This document shows, piece after piece, positions 14,519 through 24,716 of a stretch of DNA of 49,258 nucleotides (the first letter of the stretch is position 1; each line of letters starts with the position of its first letter). The DNA comes from Ruminococcaceae bacterium UBA1405. GTDB lineage: Bacteria > Bacillota > Clostridia > Oscillospirales > Ruminococcaceae. A model generated the notes under the pieces. That model made no database searches. It worked only from the letters and a program-made list of their open reading frames with translations, and was not told the origin of the DNA. A program made the position numbers and the translations under genes. Location: assembly GCA_002305685.1 (NCBI GenBank), contig DBQB01000001.1, positions 1-49,258 of the forward strand, given 5' to 3'.

Positions 14519-17446
14519 TTACAGTTTGTTTCTGCCGCAGCACTTTTTGTATTTTTTGCCGCTGCCGCAGGGGCAGGGATCGTTGCGCCCAATCTTCTTT
14601 ACGGTGCGCCGTGCGGGGGAGAGGGAGGAATCGCCGCTGGTTGCCGTGGGTTTCGCCACCTGCTGGCGCTGTAGCATGGCAAAGGTGGGGGCAGGGGTCT
14701 GCTCCTGCTCATCCTCCGGCTGCTGAGAAGCCTCCGACATAGTAGGATTCCCTTCGGCCTGAGAAGGCTGCTGTGCCTCAGACTGTTCCGCAGGGGTGGT
14801 CGGTGCGGGCTGGCTCTGGGAGTTGGAGGCGGGAGCTGCCGGTGCTTTTGCAGAAGTACGGGCGGCTGCCTGGGGCTTGAGCTGTACCAGGAACAATGTC
14901 TTGACGGTATCCTCCCGGATGGTGGCTACCATCTGGTCGAACATCTCAAAGCCTTCAAAGCGATACTCCACCACAGGATTTTTCTGCGCATAGGAACGCA
15001 GGCCAATGCCTTTTTTCAGCTCATCCATGGCGTCGATGTGATCCATCCACTGGGTGTCCACGTTGCGCAGCAGAATGACCCGCTCCAGCTCACGCATAAT
15101 GTTGGAGCCATATTTCTTTTCCTTTTCGCTGTAAAGGGTATGGGCTTTTTCCTTGAGCAGATCTTTGATCTTATCCTTGGTCAGGTTTTCCAGATCGTCG
15201 GCGGTATATTTCAGATCGTCCGGGGTGGTAATCCAGCCCATAAAGTGATCCCGCAGACCGTTGAAGTTCCATTCATATTTGACCTCATCATCGGCCAGGA
15301 AGGTATCCACCGTTGTGTTGATGCACTCGTCGATCATGTTGGAGATATACTCAGAGAGATCTTCTCCGTTGAGCACCTTGGCACGCTGGCTGTAAATGAT
15401 CTCTCTCTGCCGGTTCATGACGTCGTCATACTGCAAAACGTTTTTACGAATGCCAAAGTTGCGGGCTTCCATCTTCTTCTGAGCGGATTCGATGGAGTTG
15501 GAGAGCATACGGGCTTCAATGGGTACATTGTCCTCCAGCCCGAAGCTGTTCATCATGGACTGAATCCGTTCACCGCCGAACAGACGCATCAGGTCGTCCT
15601 CCAGCGAGAGATAGAAACGGGATTCACCCGGGTCTCCCTGACGTCCGGCACGGCCTCTCAGCTGGTTATCGATACGGCGGGCATCGTGGCGTTCGGTGCC
15701 GATGATAAACAGACCGCCGGCCTGACGAACCTTCTCCGCCTCGGGTTTAATCTGGTCTTTATACTTCTGGTTGAGTTCAATGAAGCGCTTTCTGGCAGCC
15801 AGAATCTCCTCGTCGTCGGTCTCGGCATATCCGATGGCCTCGGTAATGATCCCTTCCGGGATACCTTCCTTGCGCATCTGGGCTTTGGCCAAAAACTCGG
15901 CGTTACCGCCCAGCATAATATCGGTACCACGTCCGGCCATGTTGGTGGCGATGGTTACAGCCCCCGGCATACCGGCCTGGGCTACGATCTCCGCTTCCTT
16001 CTCGTGGTATTTGGCGTTGAGCACCTCGTGTTTGATGCCGCGGCGCTTGAGCATACCGCTGAGCATCTCAGATTTTTCCACCGAAACGGTACCCACCAGC
16101 ACCGGCTGGCCCTTTTCGTGGCATTTGATGATCTGCTCGATCACCGCTTCATATTTGGCTTTCTGGGTTTTATAGACCACATCGGGATAATCGATACGGA
16201 TGACAGGGCGGTTGGTGGGAATCTCGATGACATCCAACTTATAGATTTCCCGGAACTCGTCCTCCTCGGTCAAAGCAGTACCGGTCATACCGGAGAGCTT
16301 TTTATACATACGGAAATAGTTCTGGAAGGTGATGGTGGCCAGGGTCTTGGACTCTCTCTGCACCTGTACCCCTTCCTTGGCCTCGATGGCCTGATGGAGG
16401 CCTTCGTTGTAACGCCGTCCATCCATCAGTCGTCCGGTGTGCTCATCCACGATGACCACCTGATCGTCCTTGATGACATAATCCACGTCCCGCTGCATGG
16501 TGCCGTGGGCTTTGATGGCCTGGTTGATGTGATGGCTCAGGGTCATATTGTCCGGATCGGTCAGGTTTTCGATGCCGAAATAGTTTTCCGCCTTCTTGAC
16601 GCCGTTGGGGGTCAGGGTAGCGGTGCGGGCTTTCTCGTCCACCAGGTAGTCGGCCTCGCTGTACTGGCTGTCGGTATCGGATTTGGAATCCAGCTCCGCC
16701 ACCTTTACCATACGCAGGGTGCGGACAAAACGGTCAGCCAGAGTGTACATATCGGTGGATTTGTCTCCCTGTCCGGAGATGATCAGAGGGGTACGGGCTT
16801 CATCGATGAGGATGGAGTCCACCTCGTCCACCACGCAGAAGTTATGGCCCCGCTGGACCTGTTCGGTTTTGTAAACCACCATGTTGTCCCGCAGGTAATC
16901 AAAACCGAATTCATTGTTGGTACCATAGGTGATATCGCAGCGGTACGCTTTCTGGCGCTCTGCCTTGTCCAGATCGTGGGTAATCAGTCCCACCGTCAGG
17001 CCCAGGAAACGATAGATTTTACCCATCTGTTCGCTGCCGTATTTGGCCAGGTATTCGTTGACGGTGACCACGTGCACCCCTTCGCCGGTCAGGGCGTTGA
17101 GGTAGCTGGGAAGGGCGGCTACCAGCGTTTTTCCTTCGCCGGTACGCATCTCAGCGATTCGGCCCTGGTGCAGTACAATACCGCCGATGATCTGCACCGG
17201 ATAGGGGCGCAGCCCCAAAACCCGGTCGGCAGCCTCGCGGCAGGTGGCAAAGGCTTCCGGAAGGATGGAATCCAGGGAATAACCCTGTTTGAGCCTTTCC
17301 TTGAGTTGGGCGGTCATGCCCTTAAGTTCCTCGTCGCTCATGGCCTTGAAACGGTCTTCCAGATCCAAAACCTGTTTTTGGATCGGTTCGATCCGTTTCA
17401 GCTCACGCTGGGAGTAGGAACCGAATATTTTCTCCATGAGTCCCAT
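14519..17446 (-). CDS. secA: Preprotein translocase ATPase SecA
   Basis: A 975-residue SecA, full length for a version with a C-terminal linker. It has the Walker A segment MRTGEGKTLVAALPSY near residue 100, the DEAD-like box VDEVDSILIDEARTP near 205, the second helicase domain with TNMAGRGTDIMLGG and GRAGRQGDPGES, a Pro/Ala/Gln-rich linker (about 855-940), and the zinc-binding tail NDPCPCGSGKKYKKCC that contacts SecB or ribosomes. It drives Sec export at the inner face of the membrane, including the many lipoproteins encoded here. ATG 17446 is preferred because GAGGTG lies six bases ahead; the upstream GTG at 17455 overlaps that site. Confidence 0.97.
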   Translation of the reverse strand: MGLMEKIFGSYSQRELKRIEPIQKQVLDLEDRFKAMSDEELKGMTAQLKERLKQGYSLDSILPEAFATCREAADRVLGLRPYPVQIIGGIVLHQGRIAEMRTGEGKTLVAALPSYLNALTGEGVHVVTVNEYLAKYGSEQMGKIYRFLGLTVGLITHDLDKAERQKAYRCDITYGTNNEFGFDYLRDNMVVYKTEQVQRGHNFCVVDEVDSILIDEARTPLIISGQGDKSTDMYTLADRFVRTLRMVKVAELDSKSDTDSQYSEADYLVDEKARTATLTPNGVKKAENYFGIENLTDPDNMTLSHHINQAIKAHGTMQRDVDYVIKDDQVVIVDEHTGRLMDGRRYNEGLHQAIEAKEGVQVQRESKTLATITFQNYFRMYKKLSGMTGTALTEEDEFREIYKLDVIEIPTNRPVIRIDYPDVVYKTQKAKYEAVIEQIIKCHEKGQPVLVGTVSVEKSEMLSGMLKRRGIKHEVLNAKYHEKEAEIVAQAGMPGAVTIATNMAGRGTDIMLGGNAEFLAKAQMRKEGIPEGIITEAIGYAETDDEEILAARKRFIELNQKYKDQIKPEAEKVRQAGGLFIIGTERHDARRIDNQLRGRAGRQGDPGESRFYLSLEDDLMRLFGGERIQSMMNSFGLEDNVPIEARMLSNSIESAQKKMEARNFGIRKNVLQYDDVMNRQREIIYSQRAKVLNGEDLSEYISNMIDECINTTVDTFLADDEVKYEWNFNGLRDHFMGWITTPDDLKYTADDLENLTKDKIKDLLKEKAHTLYSEKEKKYGSNIMRELERVILLRNVDTQWMDHIDAMDELKKGIGLRSYAQKNPVVEYRFEGFEMFDQMVATIREDTVKTLFLVQLKPQAAARTSAKAPAAPASNSQSQPAPTTPAEQSEAQQPSQAEGNPTMSEASQQPEDEQEQTPAPTFAMLQRQQVAKPTATSGDSSLSPARRTVKKIGRNDPCPCGSGKKYKKCCGRNKL

Positions 17447-17620
17447 GAAATTCACCTCTATCTATAGTTTGCACAAAACGGACGTTCCTATATCACTGGC
17501 AGATATACCAAACCGCAGTTTATCGCAGTTTGGGCCGATTTTTATGCGGAGATTTGTCACATTCTATCCCGCAAAAAGCGGGAAATACAGCGCAGGGAGC
17601 GCAAGTGACTATCATTTCCT

Positions 17621-17649
17621 ATTGTACCTTTAATGCCCCTGTTTGTCAA
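17621..17649 (-). promoter_or_regulatory. Promoter and long leader of secA
   Basis: On the - strand TTGACA (17649-17644), a 17-base spacer, and TACAAT (17626-17621). The start would fall near 17614, leaving an untranslated leader of about 168 bases. That leader contains a CCCGC/GCGGG hairpin (17569-17583). Confidence 0.8.
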
Positions 17650-17720
17650 ACGACAGAAAAGAATTTTATGGAAGTACCGCGGATGTTTTTTAATAAACAT
17701 AAAAATGCTGTCAGCAAAAT

Positions 17721-17748
17721 GCTGTCAGCCGGTTTTCCGGCTGACAGC
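17721..17748 (-). terminator. Hairpin after the DUF4179 gene
   Basis: Perfect 12-base arms (17721-17732 / 17737-17748) with a TTTT loop. On the - strand it is followed by ATTTT, another GCTGACAGC copy (17707-17715) that could compete for pairing, and ATTTTT. It separates the sigma/DUF4179 unit from secA. Confidence 0.7.
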
Positions 17749-17814
17749 AGCGTTATCCAAAGCGTTTGACCAAAAAGGGGGGTAAGGGAATAGGCAAAAA
17801 GGAACGAAATTTTT

Positions 17815-18873
17815 TTAAGGGATAGGGATAAACTGGTCTCCCACAGAAATCCCGATGAGGGAATCGATGGGAATGAGGGTATCATAGCTTTTGGAGAGGG
17901 ATACGCTGAGCCACCGGCTTGCAATGCTTTGGGAGAGAAGCTGCTGATCGGAAATCACCGTTCCGTCCGCCAGATGCAGGGTAATTTCCACCTGGTTGAG
18001 GGGAGAGGTGTCCAGCAGGGAGTCGTCCCAGACGCAGCGCAGGGAGCGGGAACAGCCGATCTGTACCGAGAAGGGAGAGATCCAGATGTTTTTGATCGAA
18101 AGTCCGCCGTCGGAGAGCGCTTTTGGGGTATCGATGCCGGAGAGGGGAACAGCAATAGAATTGTCGGCGTAGGAAAGTGGGAAGGTAAAGGTCCAGGGTC
18201 CCTGCTCCACCAGTTTGCCGTCCTCTCCATCCACCACCTTCAGCTCTCCCAGTGTAAGGGTCATGGTCTGGTTTTGGAGGTTTTTGTCGGTATTCAGCGC
18301 CAGGCAAAAGGTAAGGGTGTGATCCCGTTGGGAAAGCAGCTGGATATAATAGCCCAGAGTGGACTGTTCCAGATTCACATGGCTTGCCCCAAACCAAAAA
18401 TAGGTTTCCTCCTCCCCGGCAGCGGGAGCAGGGATCACATATTGCGGGTCCAGGGTGGCGGTAAACAGAAGATAAACCATATGACGATCCCCCACGGCGC
18501 CATCCAGCGTGATGGTGACATCCCCTGCGCGGCAGCTCTGTCCGATGGCATAGCCGGAGATACCCAGGTCGGTGAGCTGCTGCTGGGATACATCCGTAAA
18601 GAGATAGGAAAGGGTTTGCGCAGGGGAGAAGGTATCGGACGCGATTACCGAAATTCCTCCCAAGGTCAGCATTACGGCGGCTATCGCCCAAAACCGTGTG
18701 TTCCAACATTTTTTCCGTGAGGGAGCGGGGGCGTGGGTATGGGCGTGGGCAATGCCGGCTTTTTCCAAAGCCCGGGATAAGATTTTCTGCTGCTGCTCAG
18801 AGGTTAAAGGGGTCTGGGGATAGGGTGGATGACAATCCTGATACTGCTGCATCCAATCGCTGTGTTGGTTCAT
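17815..18873 (-). CDS. DUF4179-domain membrane protein, probable anti-sigma factor
   Basis: A 352-residue protein with a cytosolic N-terminus (about 1-55, including a His-rich AHAHTHAPAP stretch), one membrane helix (about 58-78, AIAAVMLTLGGISVIA) and a large outside domain of DUF4179/DUF5643 type. It lies 62 bases downstream of a sigma-factor gene, the standard arrangement for a sigma factor and its membrane-bound inhibitor. The short N-terminus would hold the sigma factor; the outer domain would sense an envelope signal. Anti-sigma role is inferred from arrangement and family. Confidence 0.8.
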   Translation of the reverse strand: MNQHSDWMQQYQDCHPPYPQTPLTSEQQQKILSRALEKAGIAHAHTHAPAPSRKKCWNTRFWAIAAVMLTLGGISVIASDTFSPAQTLSYLFTDVSQQQLTDLGISGYAIGQSCRAGDVTITLDGAVGDRHMVYLLFTATLDPQYVIPAPAAGEEETYFWFGASHVNLEQSTLGYYIQLLSQRDHTLTFCLALNTDKNLQNQTMTLTLGELKVVDGEDGKLVEQGPWTFTFPLSYADNSIAVPLSGIDTPKALSDGGLSIKNIWISPFSVQIGCSRSLRCVWDDSLLDTSPLNQVEITLHLADGTVISDQQLLSQSIASRWLSVSLSKSYDTLIPIDSLIGISVGDQFIPIP

Positions 18874-18935
18874 CGATGGTACACTCCTTTATCTTAGATT
18901 CTGCTTTGCATTTTGGTTGGGGTTTCCATCCGTCT

Positions 18936-19482
18936 CTACCGGTGGTATCCTCCCTGTTCCAATAGATATTGTTTTAACTTTTGCCGTCCTCGTGCCAGCC
19001 GGTGTTCCACCGCCTTCTCGGTCATCGAGAGGGCTTTGGCGATGGAGGAGACCTTCTCACAGTAGTAATAGCGCCGGATGAAGATGGTTCGCTCCGGCTG
19101 TTCCATCTGGTCGATGGCCTGCTGAATCAGCTTCCCGTCCATCTGCTGCTGGAGCTGATCGGTCAAATCCTCCCCATAGTCCGGCCAGTCCTCGTCCAGC
19201 GGCAGGGGGGGAGGTTTGGGTTCTTCGCAGCTGGTCAACGGCAATGTTTCTCACAATGCGGCAAATCCAGCTTTTCAGGCTCCCTTTCTCCGGATCAAAC
19301 CGGTCGATGGTTTGCCACAGGCGGCAGATGGCAGTGCTCAGACATTCCTCAATATCCTGGGGCCGTTCTCCCAGCATCTGCCGCAGGATACCGTTGCAAA
19401 GCCCGCCATACTGCTGCAATACCATTTCAAGTCCCTTTTCCGGTTGGCTCCGGATCAGAGCGGCCAGCGCCTTATCCTTCAT
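18936..19482 (-). CDS. Sigma-70 family (ECF-like) sigma factor, single frameshift
   Basis: From ATG 19482 (GGAGGG ten bases ahead) the frame encodes region 2 (QPEKGLEMVLQQYGG to IVRNIAVDQLRR). The region 4 half lies in another frame down to 18936, with QPERTIFIRRYYYCEKVSSI and the helix-turn-helix MTEKAVEHRLARGRQKLKQY. The two meet at a run of seven G (19205-19211); removing one gives a continuous 181-residue protein, the normal length for this class. So the gene is one base away from intact. With the frameshift the product would lack region 4 and could not recognise -35. The DUF4179 gene follows directly. Confidence 0.82.
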
Positions 19483-19562
19483 GTTGTAATCCCTCCGTTT
19501 TGATCTTCTACCTATCATTACGTATGTTTTGCGCTTTTCCCCCGTTTGCTGCTGCAAAATAC

Positions 19563-19594
19563 AAAAAAACAGATGCCCCGCACGGGACATCTGT
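19563..19594 (-). terminator. Terminator of the GH38 gene
   Basis: ACAGATG (19569-19575) pairs with CATCTGT (19588-19594) and the stem continues inwards through CCC/GGG. On the - strand a run of T (A run 19563-19569) follows. It lies 25 bases after the mannosidase stop. Confidence 0.85.
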
Positions 19595-19618
19595 TTTGCA
19601 AATGAAGAAAAACCAGCG

Positions 19619-22600
19619 TTAAAACCAGATTCGATAGCTGCAAATCTCAAAGGGATGCAGGGAAACAGGGATATTGTCTCCCGATACCGGCTGCTCCTGA
19701 GGTTCTTCCAGAAGATTGCAGCGGGCATACTTCCGGATGGGATAATCGGAGGTGAGCACCGTCTTGAGACTGCCCCCCAGACACTCGTGGATGCGCAGCA
19801 CAAATCCATCTCCGTCCTCCGCCTGCTTCCATGCATCCAGATAGACGCCGGGATGCCCCAAATGTACCAGCGCCTTGCCGCTGTGGAGGGAAGCGCCCTC
19901 AAAATACTGAAGCGGCAGATTGAGGGATACGCTCTGGGCGATGACGTCGCTTTGTACCACCGTGCCTTCGTGGGGCAGCAGGGCATAGGTAAAGTGATGT
20001 TTCCCCATGTCTGCCTGGGGGTCCGGACGTTTGGGGCTGCGCAGCAGCGACAGGGTCAAGGTGCTGTCCTTGGCGCTGTAACCGTATTTGCAGTCGCTGA
20101 GCAGTGCCGCGCCGTAGTTGCTTTCCGACAAATCCGCCCATTTGTGTCCCACTACCTCAAAGCGGGCGTAATCCCAGCTGGTGTTCCAGTGGTTGGGCCG
20201 TTCCACATGGCCGTACTGGATGTCGTAGGTGGCTTTTGTGGTACGGATGTTGAGATCAAAGGACGCTTTGAGCAGCCGGTGGCTTTCCTGCCAGTCTACA
20301 TCGGTGATAAAGTCGATGCGGCGGCTGTCCCGATAGAAGGTCACCTTCTGGGAGATCACCGAGTGATGGTAGCGGTAGGTAAAGCCCAGCACCATCTGAA
20401 GGGCGCCGTCCTCCAGAACCTGGGGCGCACTTTCCAGTACCGGGGACTCTCTTTTCTGGGTGTAATAGATATCGATATCCCAGGCGTCGTAGTTCATGGG
20501 TTTATCCTCAAACAGTTCCAGCCCGCCGCCTTTTTTGCCCAAAACCTCCCGCTGGAAATCCAGGTCATACACCGAAATCATCCGGCCGTTTTCATCCCAA
20601 CGGATGCGATAATGGGGCGTTTGCAGGGTACGGGAATCGGGGTCATAGGAAAAGCTGCTGGGAGCGGGAGCCTGAGGATGGGCTGCCTGCTGAAACGCGA
20701 GGGTCTGCATGGATGCCGCGTCCATAGAGAGATCCACCAGATAACCGCCATCCACCCGCTGGCTTTCCAGGGGAGTACGGCTTCCATCCCGGTTGAGGGC
20801 GGTGAAAATCCCTTCCTGTGTCTCGGGGATCAGCAGCAGATCCCGGCGGGGGAAGCTGCCGAAATGGAAAGCGGTATAAGTGTTTTGCTGGGCGTTGGAG
20901 AGCTGAGCGAAAAGCCCGGCTCTGACGGTATCCAGCGTCTGGTTGGTCTTCCGGTATTCCTCGCCGGAATCGGCGTATACTTCGTGGATGGAGGAACCGG
21001 GGATGATATCGTGGAACTGGTTGCGAAGCACCGTCTCCCATCCGTCATACAGCTCTTTTTGGGGATAGGGATGGCCGCACAGGGCGCAGAGGGAGCCCAG
21101 CCATTCGGTTTGCGCCAGCTTAAATTCCAGATACCGGTTCCATTTTTTTGTTGTTGGCCTGGGTGGTATAGGTTCCCCGGTGATATTCCAGATACAGCTC
21201 GCCGTCCCAGGTGGGAAGGTTGTCGCCGGCGTTCTCCGCCGAGCGGTGGATGGAGGCAAAGAAATCTCCGGCTTTCCCCAGCTTCAGATTGGGAAGCCCG
21301 GGGATCTGCTCCATCGCCTGTTCCAGCTTGAGCATATCCCGGGTCACACCGCCGCCGCCGTCCCCATAACCGTAGGCGATCAGCACGTCCTTGCTCAGCT
21401 CCTTGTTGCGGAACTTTTTCCAGCTGCCCAACACGGTGCGGGGGGACATGGTGCCGTTGTAGGTGGAGAAGCGCCCATCGATGGGACGATCCTCCGGAGG
21501 AACCTGGATAAAATAGGTGAGCACCTCGGTGCCGTCGATGCCGCGCCAGGAGAACAGGTCGTTGGGCATGGTGTTAAACTGGTTCCAGCTGATTTTGGTG
21601 GTCATAAAGGTTTCAATGCCACACTGTTTTAGAATCTGGGGCAATGCCCAGCTGTATCCGAACACATCGGGCAGCCAGAGATAACGGCAGGTTTTTTGGA
21701 ACTGCTGCTGGAAAAACCGGATGCCGTGGAGAAATTGCCGGGTAAGGGATTCCCCTGAACTGATGTTGCAGTCCGCTTCCAGCCACATTCCCCCATCGGT
21801 CTCCCACTGCCCCTGGGATACCTTTTGGGCGATTTTTTGGAACAGATCCGGCCGGTCCTGCTGGATAAACCGGTACAGCTGGGGCTGGGTCTGCAAAAAC
21901 ACAAAGGAAGGGAATTCCTCCATCAACCGCAGTGCTGTGGTAAAAGAACGCTGCGCCTTCTCCCGGGTGTGTTTAAGCCGCCAAAGCCAGGCAACATCAA
22001 TATGGGTGTGTCCCACCATATGTACGGTGACTTCACTGTCCGTTTTGCGGGCGGCAAATCGTTTTGTCAGATATTCCAGCGCCTGTGGCACAGTATCATA
22101 AAAGGCATCCGCGTCCCAGTTGAGCAGCAGCATGGCGTGCTCCAGCGCCTCCAACAGATAGATGCGGTCGTTATCCCCCTCATCCAGAATCTTGGCGGTC
22201 TCCACGGCGGCACGGCACAGATAGTACAGACGGTCACAGTCTTTGTGCAGATAGCAGATCTCCGCCCGGCGCAGCTGATGGAAAAAGACCTGTTCCACGT
22301 CCTGGCCGCCCATGCCGGTCCACAGCAGGAAGGTCATGGTAACCTGCTGACCGGCGAACGCCTGCAGCGGCACGTCCCAGTGGTAGGTATCCACCGCCTG
22401 GTAAGGGGTTCCATTCAGATACAGCAGCGATTCAAACCCGCTGTTAAAACCGCCGCCGGTATTTCCGAAATCAAACCGGCCCACAATCTCAAACCCTTCC
22501 CGGGCCTGAGGGATCGTAAGGGTCTTTTGCAGCCAGAGATACCGGTCCTTGCCGGGAAAGAAATCTCCCAGCGTCATGGTTTTTCCCTGGATGCTGCCGG

Positions 22601-22736
22601 GAAGTTCCCGGTAGATTTCATCCGGCTCCAGCTGTCCTTCCATCGCCTGAAAGGGTGCAACCGGAGAGGGCTGGGTGAAGCGGCGCTGTTCCAGTTCCTC
22701 CACCCGCCGGGTGATTTTCTCGATGGCGTAAAACAT
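19619..22736 (-). CDS. Glycoside hydrolase family 38 alpha-mannosidase, single frameshift
   Basis: From ATG 22736 (GGAAGGTG just upstream) the first frame runs to 21120, and the rest continues in another frame to 19619. They join at seven T (21143-21149); six would restore NNKKWNRYLEFKLAQ and a 1038-residue protein, the standard GH38 length. The family motif HTHIDVAWLW is near residue 243 and the nucleophile Asp is in WLEADCNISSG near 321. No signal peptide is seen, so it probably acts in the cytosol on imported mannosides or trimmed N-glycans. As written, the reading stops just after the catalytic domain and the C-terminal beta domains would be lost. Confidence 0.9.
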
Positions 22737-22897
22737 AAATCTTTCACCTTCCTTACTTTTATTTTCCGCACCGCTCTGCGGCGGGAATCTATCGCAAACG
22801 CAAAGAATGCGATGGAACCGGCGACAAAAGCCCAGGGTATATAGATTGGAATATTGGGCGAAGATAGTAATAAAAAACGGGTATTTGAGGTGACATT

Positions 22898-23611
22898 GTG
22901 CAGTTTATGTTTGTGACGGGTGCAACCCTTTTATCAATTCTCATTCTGTTTGGTCTAACCAGGCTGATTGGCTACCGTCAGATTTCTCAGCTAAGCCTGT
23001 ACGATTATATCAACAGTGTGACGTTGGGCTCGATTGCCGCCCAGCTGGCGGTATCCACCCAGTGGGAGGAGGCGGCGCAAAACGCTGTTGCAATGATTTT
23101 ATATGGTATCGCTACCTGGGGGGTTGCGCTTCTCTCCGACCGTTCCCGCAAGATACGCAAATGGGTAGTGGGGCATCCGGTCATTCTGATGGAAAAGGGA
23201 AAACTTTATCACGAAAATTTTTCCCGTGTGCGGCTGGATCTGGATGAGTTTGAATCGGTCTGCCGGGCCAGCGGGTATTTTGATCTGTCCAAAATCGATA
23301 CAGCGCTGATGGAACCCAACGGGATGATCAGTATTCTGCCCAAATCCACCGATCGTCCGGTGACCCCTTCAGACCTCAATCTTGCTCCCGACCAGGAGGC
23401 CATCCTGGCCAACGTGATTATGGATGGGATCATTTTGGAGGACAATCTTCGCAGGGCAGGTTATGATCGCCACTGGCTGGAAGAACAGCTGCGTCAGGCG
23501 GGGGTCAAAAAGCCGCAACAGGTATTTTTGGCTACCTGTGATCAGGAAGGGACCCTCAATATTTTTCTCAAATTGGCTACCAAAGAACGACAGAAACACA
23601 ATGCTCTCTGA
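22898..23611 (+). CDS. DUF421 (YetF-like) membrane protein
   Basis: A 237-residue protein with three N-terminal membrane helices (about 5-20, 33-52, 60-78) and a cytosolic part typical of DUF421: RKWVVGHPVILMEKGKL, DEFESVCRASGYFDLSKID and the late SILPKSTDRPVTPSDL. GTG 22898 follows GAGGTG by six bases. Bacillus relatives (YetF, YdfS) affect spore or membrane properties, but no biochemical role is settled. It is divergent from the mannosidase gene, sharing a 160-base gap without a clear promoter. Confidence 0.88.
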   Translation: MQFMFVTGATLLSILILFGLTRLIGYRQISQLSLYDYINSVTLGSIAAQLAVSTQWEEAAQNAVAMILYGIATWGVALLSDRSRKIRKWVVGHPVILMEKGKLYHENFSRVRLDLDEFESVCRASGYFDLSKIDTALMEPNGMISILPKSTDRPVTPSDLNLAPDQEAILANVIMDGIILEDNLRRAGYDRHWLEEQLRQAGVKKPQQVFLATCDQEGTLNIFLKLATKERQKHNAL

Positions 23612-23660
23612 ACCGATGGGGAAACCGGAAAAGATTGGAGATCAAAACAGATGAAGATCA

Positions 23661-24569
23661 TCAGGTATTGTCCTGTTTGCGATGATTTTTCAGCCGTTCC
23701 CAAGCCTCCTTATATTTACGGCTGGAAGCGGAAGGATTTCGCAGCAGCATACGCACCTTGTCCCGGGTAAGTTTTTCCCCGATGCGATGGGAAATCAGCT
23801 GCTGACGCGCTTTGACCGATTCCAGCTCCTGGATAAACTGATGGTAACGCTGGAAAAAGGCTTCCCGCTCCTTTTGCAGCCGTTGTTCCATCTGTTGCGG
23901 GGTCAGAGACTGTACCGTTTGCAGCAGCAGTTGACGTTTTTCTGCCAATAGCTGTTTTTCCTGCTGCAACCGTTGTTCCAGCTGCGCTGCCCTGCTCTGA
24001 AGGTTTTCCAGCTCTTCCTGAAGTTTTTGAGAATGAACCAGCAACTGTTTGAGATCCAGCGCCGTGCGCAGGGAGGCGGAAAGATCCATGGAAGCCAGTA
24101 TGGTAATTCCCAAAATCACTGCTGTCAGCGGCTGCTGGGGAAGGAGAGCCACCGCTTGGGCGATGGGATGATGAATTTTCACCATAAATAAACTCAACAC
24201 ACCCCAGGCGATGGAGGAGCGCAGGCAGATGTGACCCTGAAACTGAAAACGTTGTCCACTGTAATCCCAGTACCGAACCTGGAACAGCGCTTCCATGCAT
24301 ACACCGGTAAAATATTCCAGTATGGTGGCAGCGATGGAGCCCAATAAAAAGGTCAGGACAGGGTTTTGCTGTACCGGCAGGGTAGAAAAGAGCACCGTTA
24401 TGGCGCCAAATCCATACAGGGGCAGCAGAGGTCCCCGCATGAATCCCCGGTTGACCCATTGACGCTGGCTAAAGGAGACCACCGCCGATTCGAAACACCA
24501 ACCGAGGAAACTGTATAGATAAAAGAAGGTGAGCCACTGAATAAAATCATACGAATACATATTGGACAT
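23661..24569 (-). CDS. CmpB-type putative ABC-transporter membrane protein with coiled-coil tail
   Basis: A 302-residue protein. Residues 1-170 carry about five membrane helices with the family signature FLGWCFESAV, RGFMRGPLLPLYGFG and YFTGVCMEALF of the putative ABC-transporter type IV family (PF06541). From about 185 to 290 it is an almost uninterrupted Gln/Glu/Leu-rich coiled coil, ending in a basic tail. No ATPase partner is nearby and the family is rarely shown to transport anything, so the ABC label is nominal. Its 3' end faces the end of the DUF421 gene. Confidence 0.83.
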   Translation of the reverse strand: MSNMYSYDFIQWLTFFYLYSFLGWCFESAVVSFSQRQWVNRGFMRGPLLPLYGFGAITVLFSTLPVQQNPVLTFLLGSIAATILEYFTGVCMEALFQVRYWDYSGQRFQFQGHICLRSSIAWGVLSLFMVKIHHPIAQAVALLPQQPLTAVILGITILASMDLSASLRTALDLKQLLVHSQKLQEELENLQSRAAQLEQRLQQEKQLLAEKRQLLLQTVQSLTPQQMEQRLQKEREAFFQRYHQFIQELESVKARQQLISHRIGEKLTRDKVRMLLRNPSASSRKYKEAWERLKNHRKQDNT

Positions 24570-24665
24570 CCTTTGTGTAGAGCAGTGGTGTTGTTCGAAC
24601 AGGACCAGGTGCAGGGATGCAAATTTGTTACCTTTAGTGTATCTTGTTCTGGGGGCATTTGCAAC

Positions 24666-24704
24666 AAAAAAATGCCGCCAACCCAGCGCAAAGTGGGCGG
24701 CGGC
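24666..24704 (-). terminator. Terminator of folT
   Basis: GCCGCC-GCCCA pairs with TGGGT-GGCGGC (24674-24704), with seven T following on the - strand (A run 24666-24672). It lies a dozen bases beyond the folT stop. Confidence 0.88.
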
Positions 24705-24716
24705 AACAAAACAATT

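Noticed and set aside
15038..17467. 809-codon open frame on + opposite secA
   Set aside because: It is the antisense shadow of secA, with His/Gly/Val-rich composition and no ribosome site; secA is unmistakable.
19529..21331. 600-codon open frame on + opposite the mannosidase
   Set aside because: Antisense shadow; the - strand encodes clear GH38 sequence.
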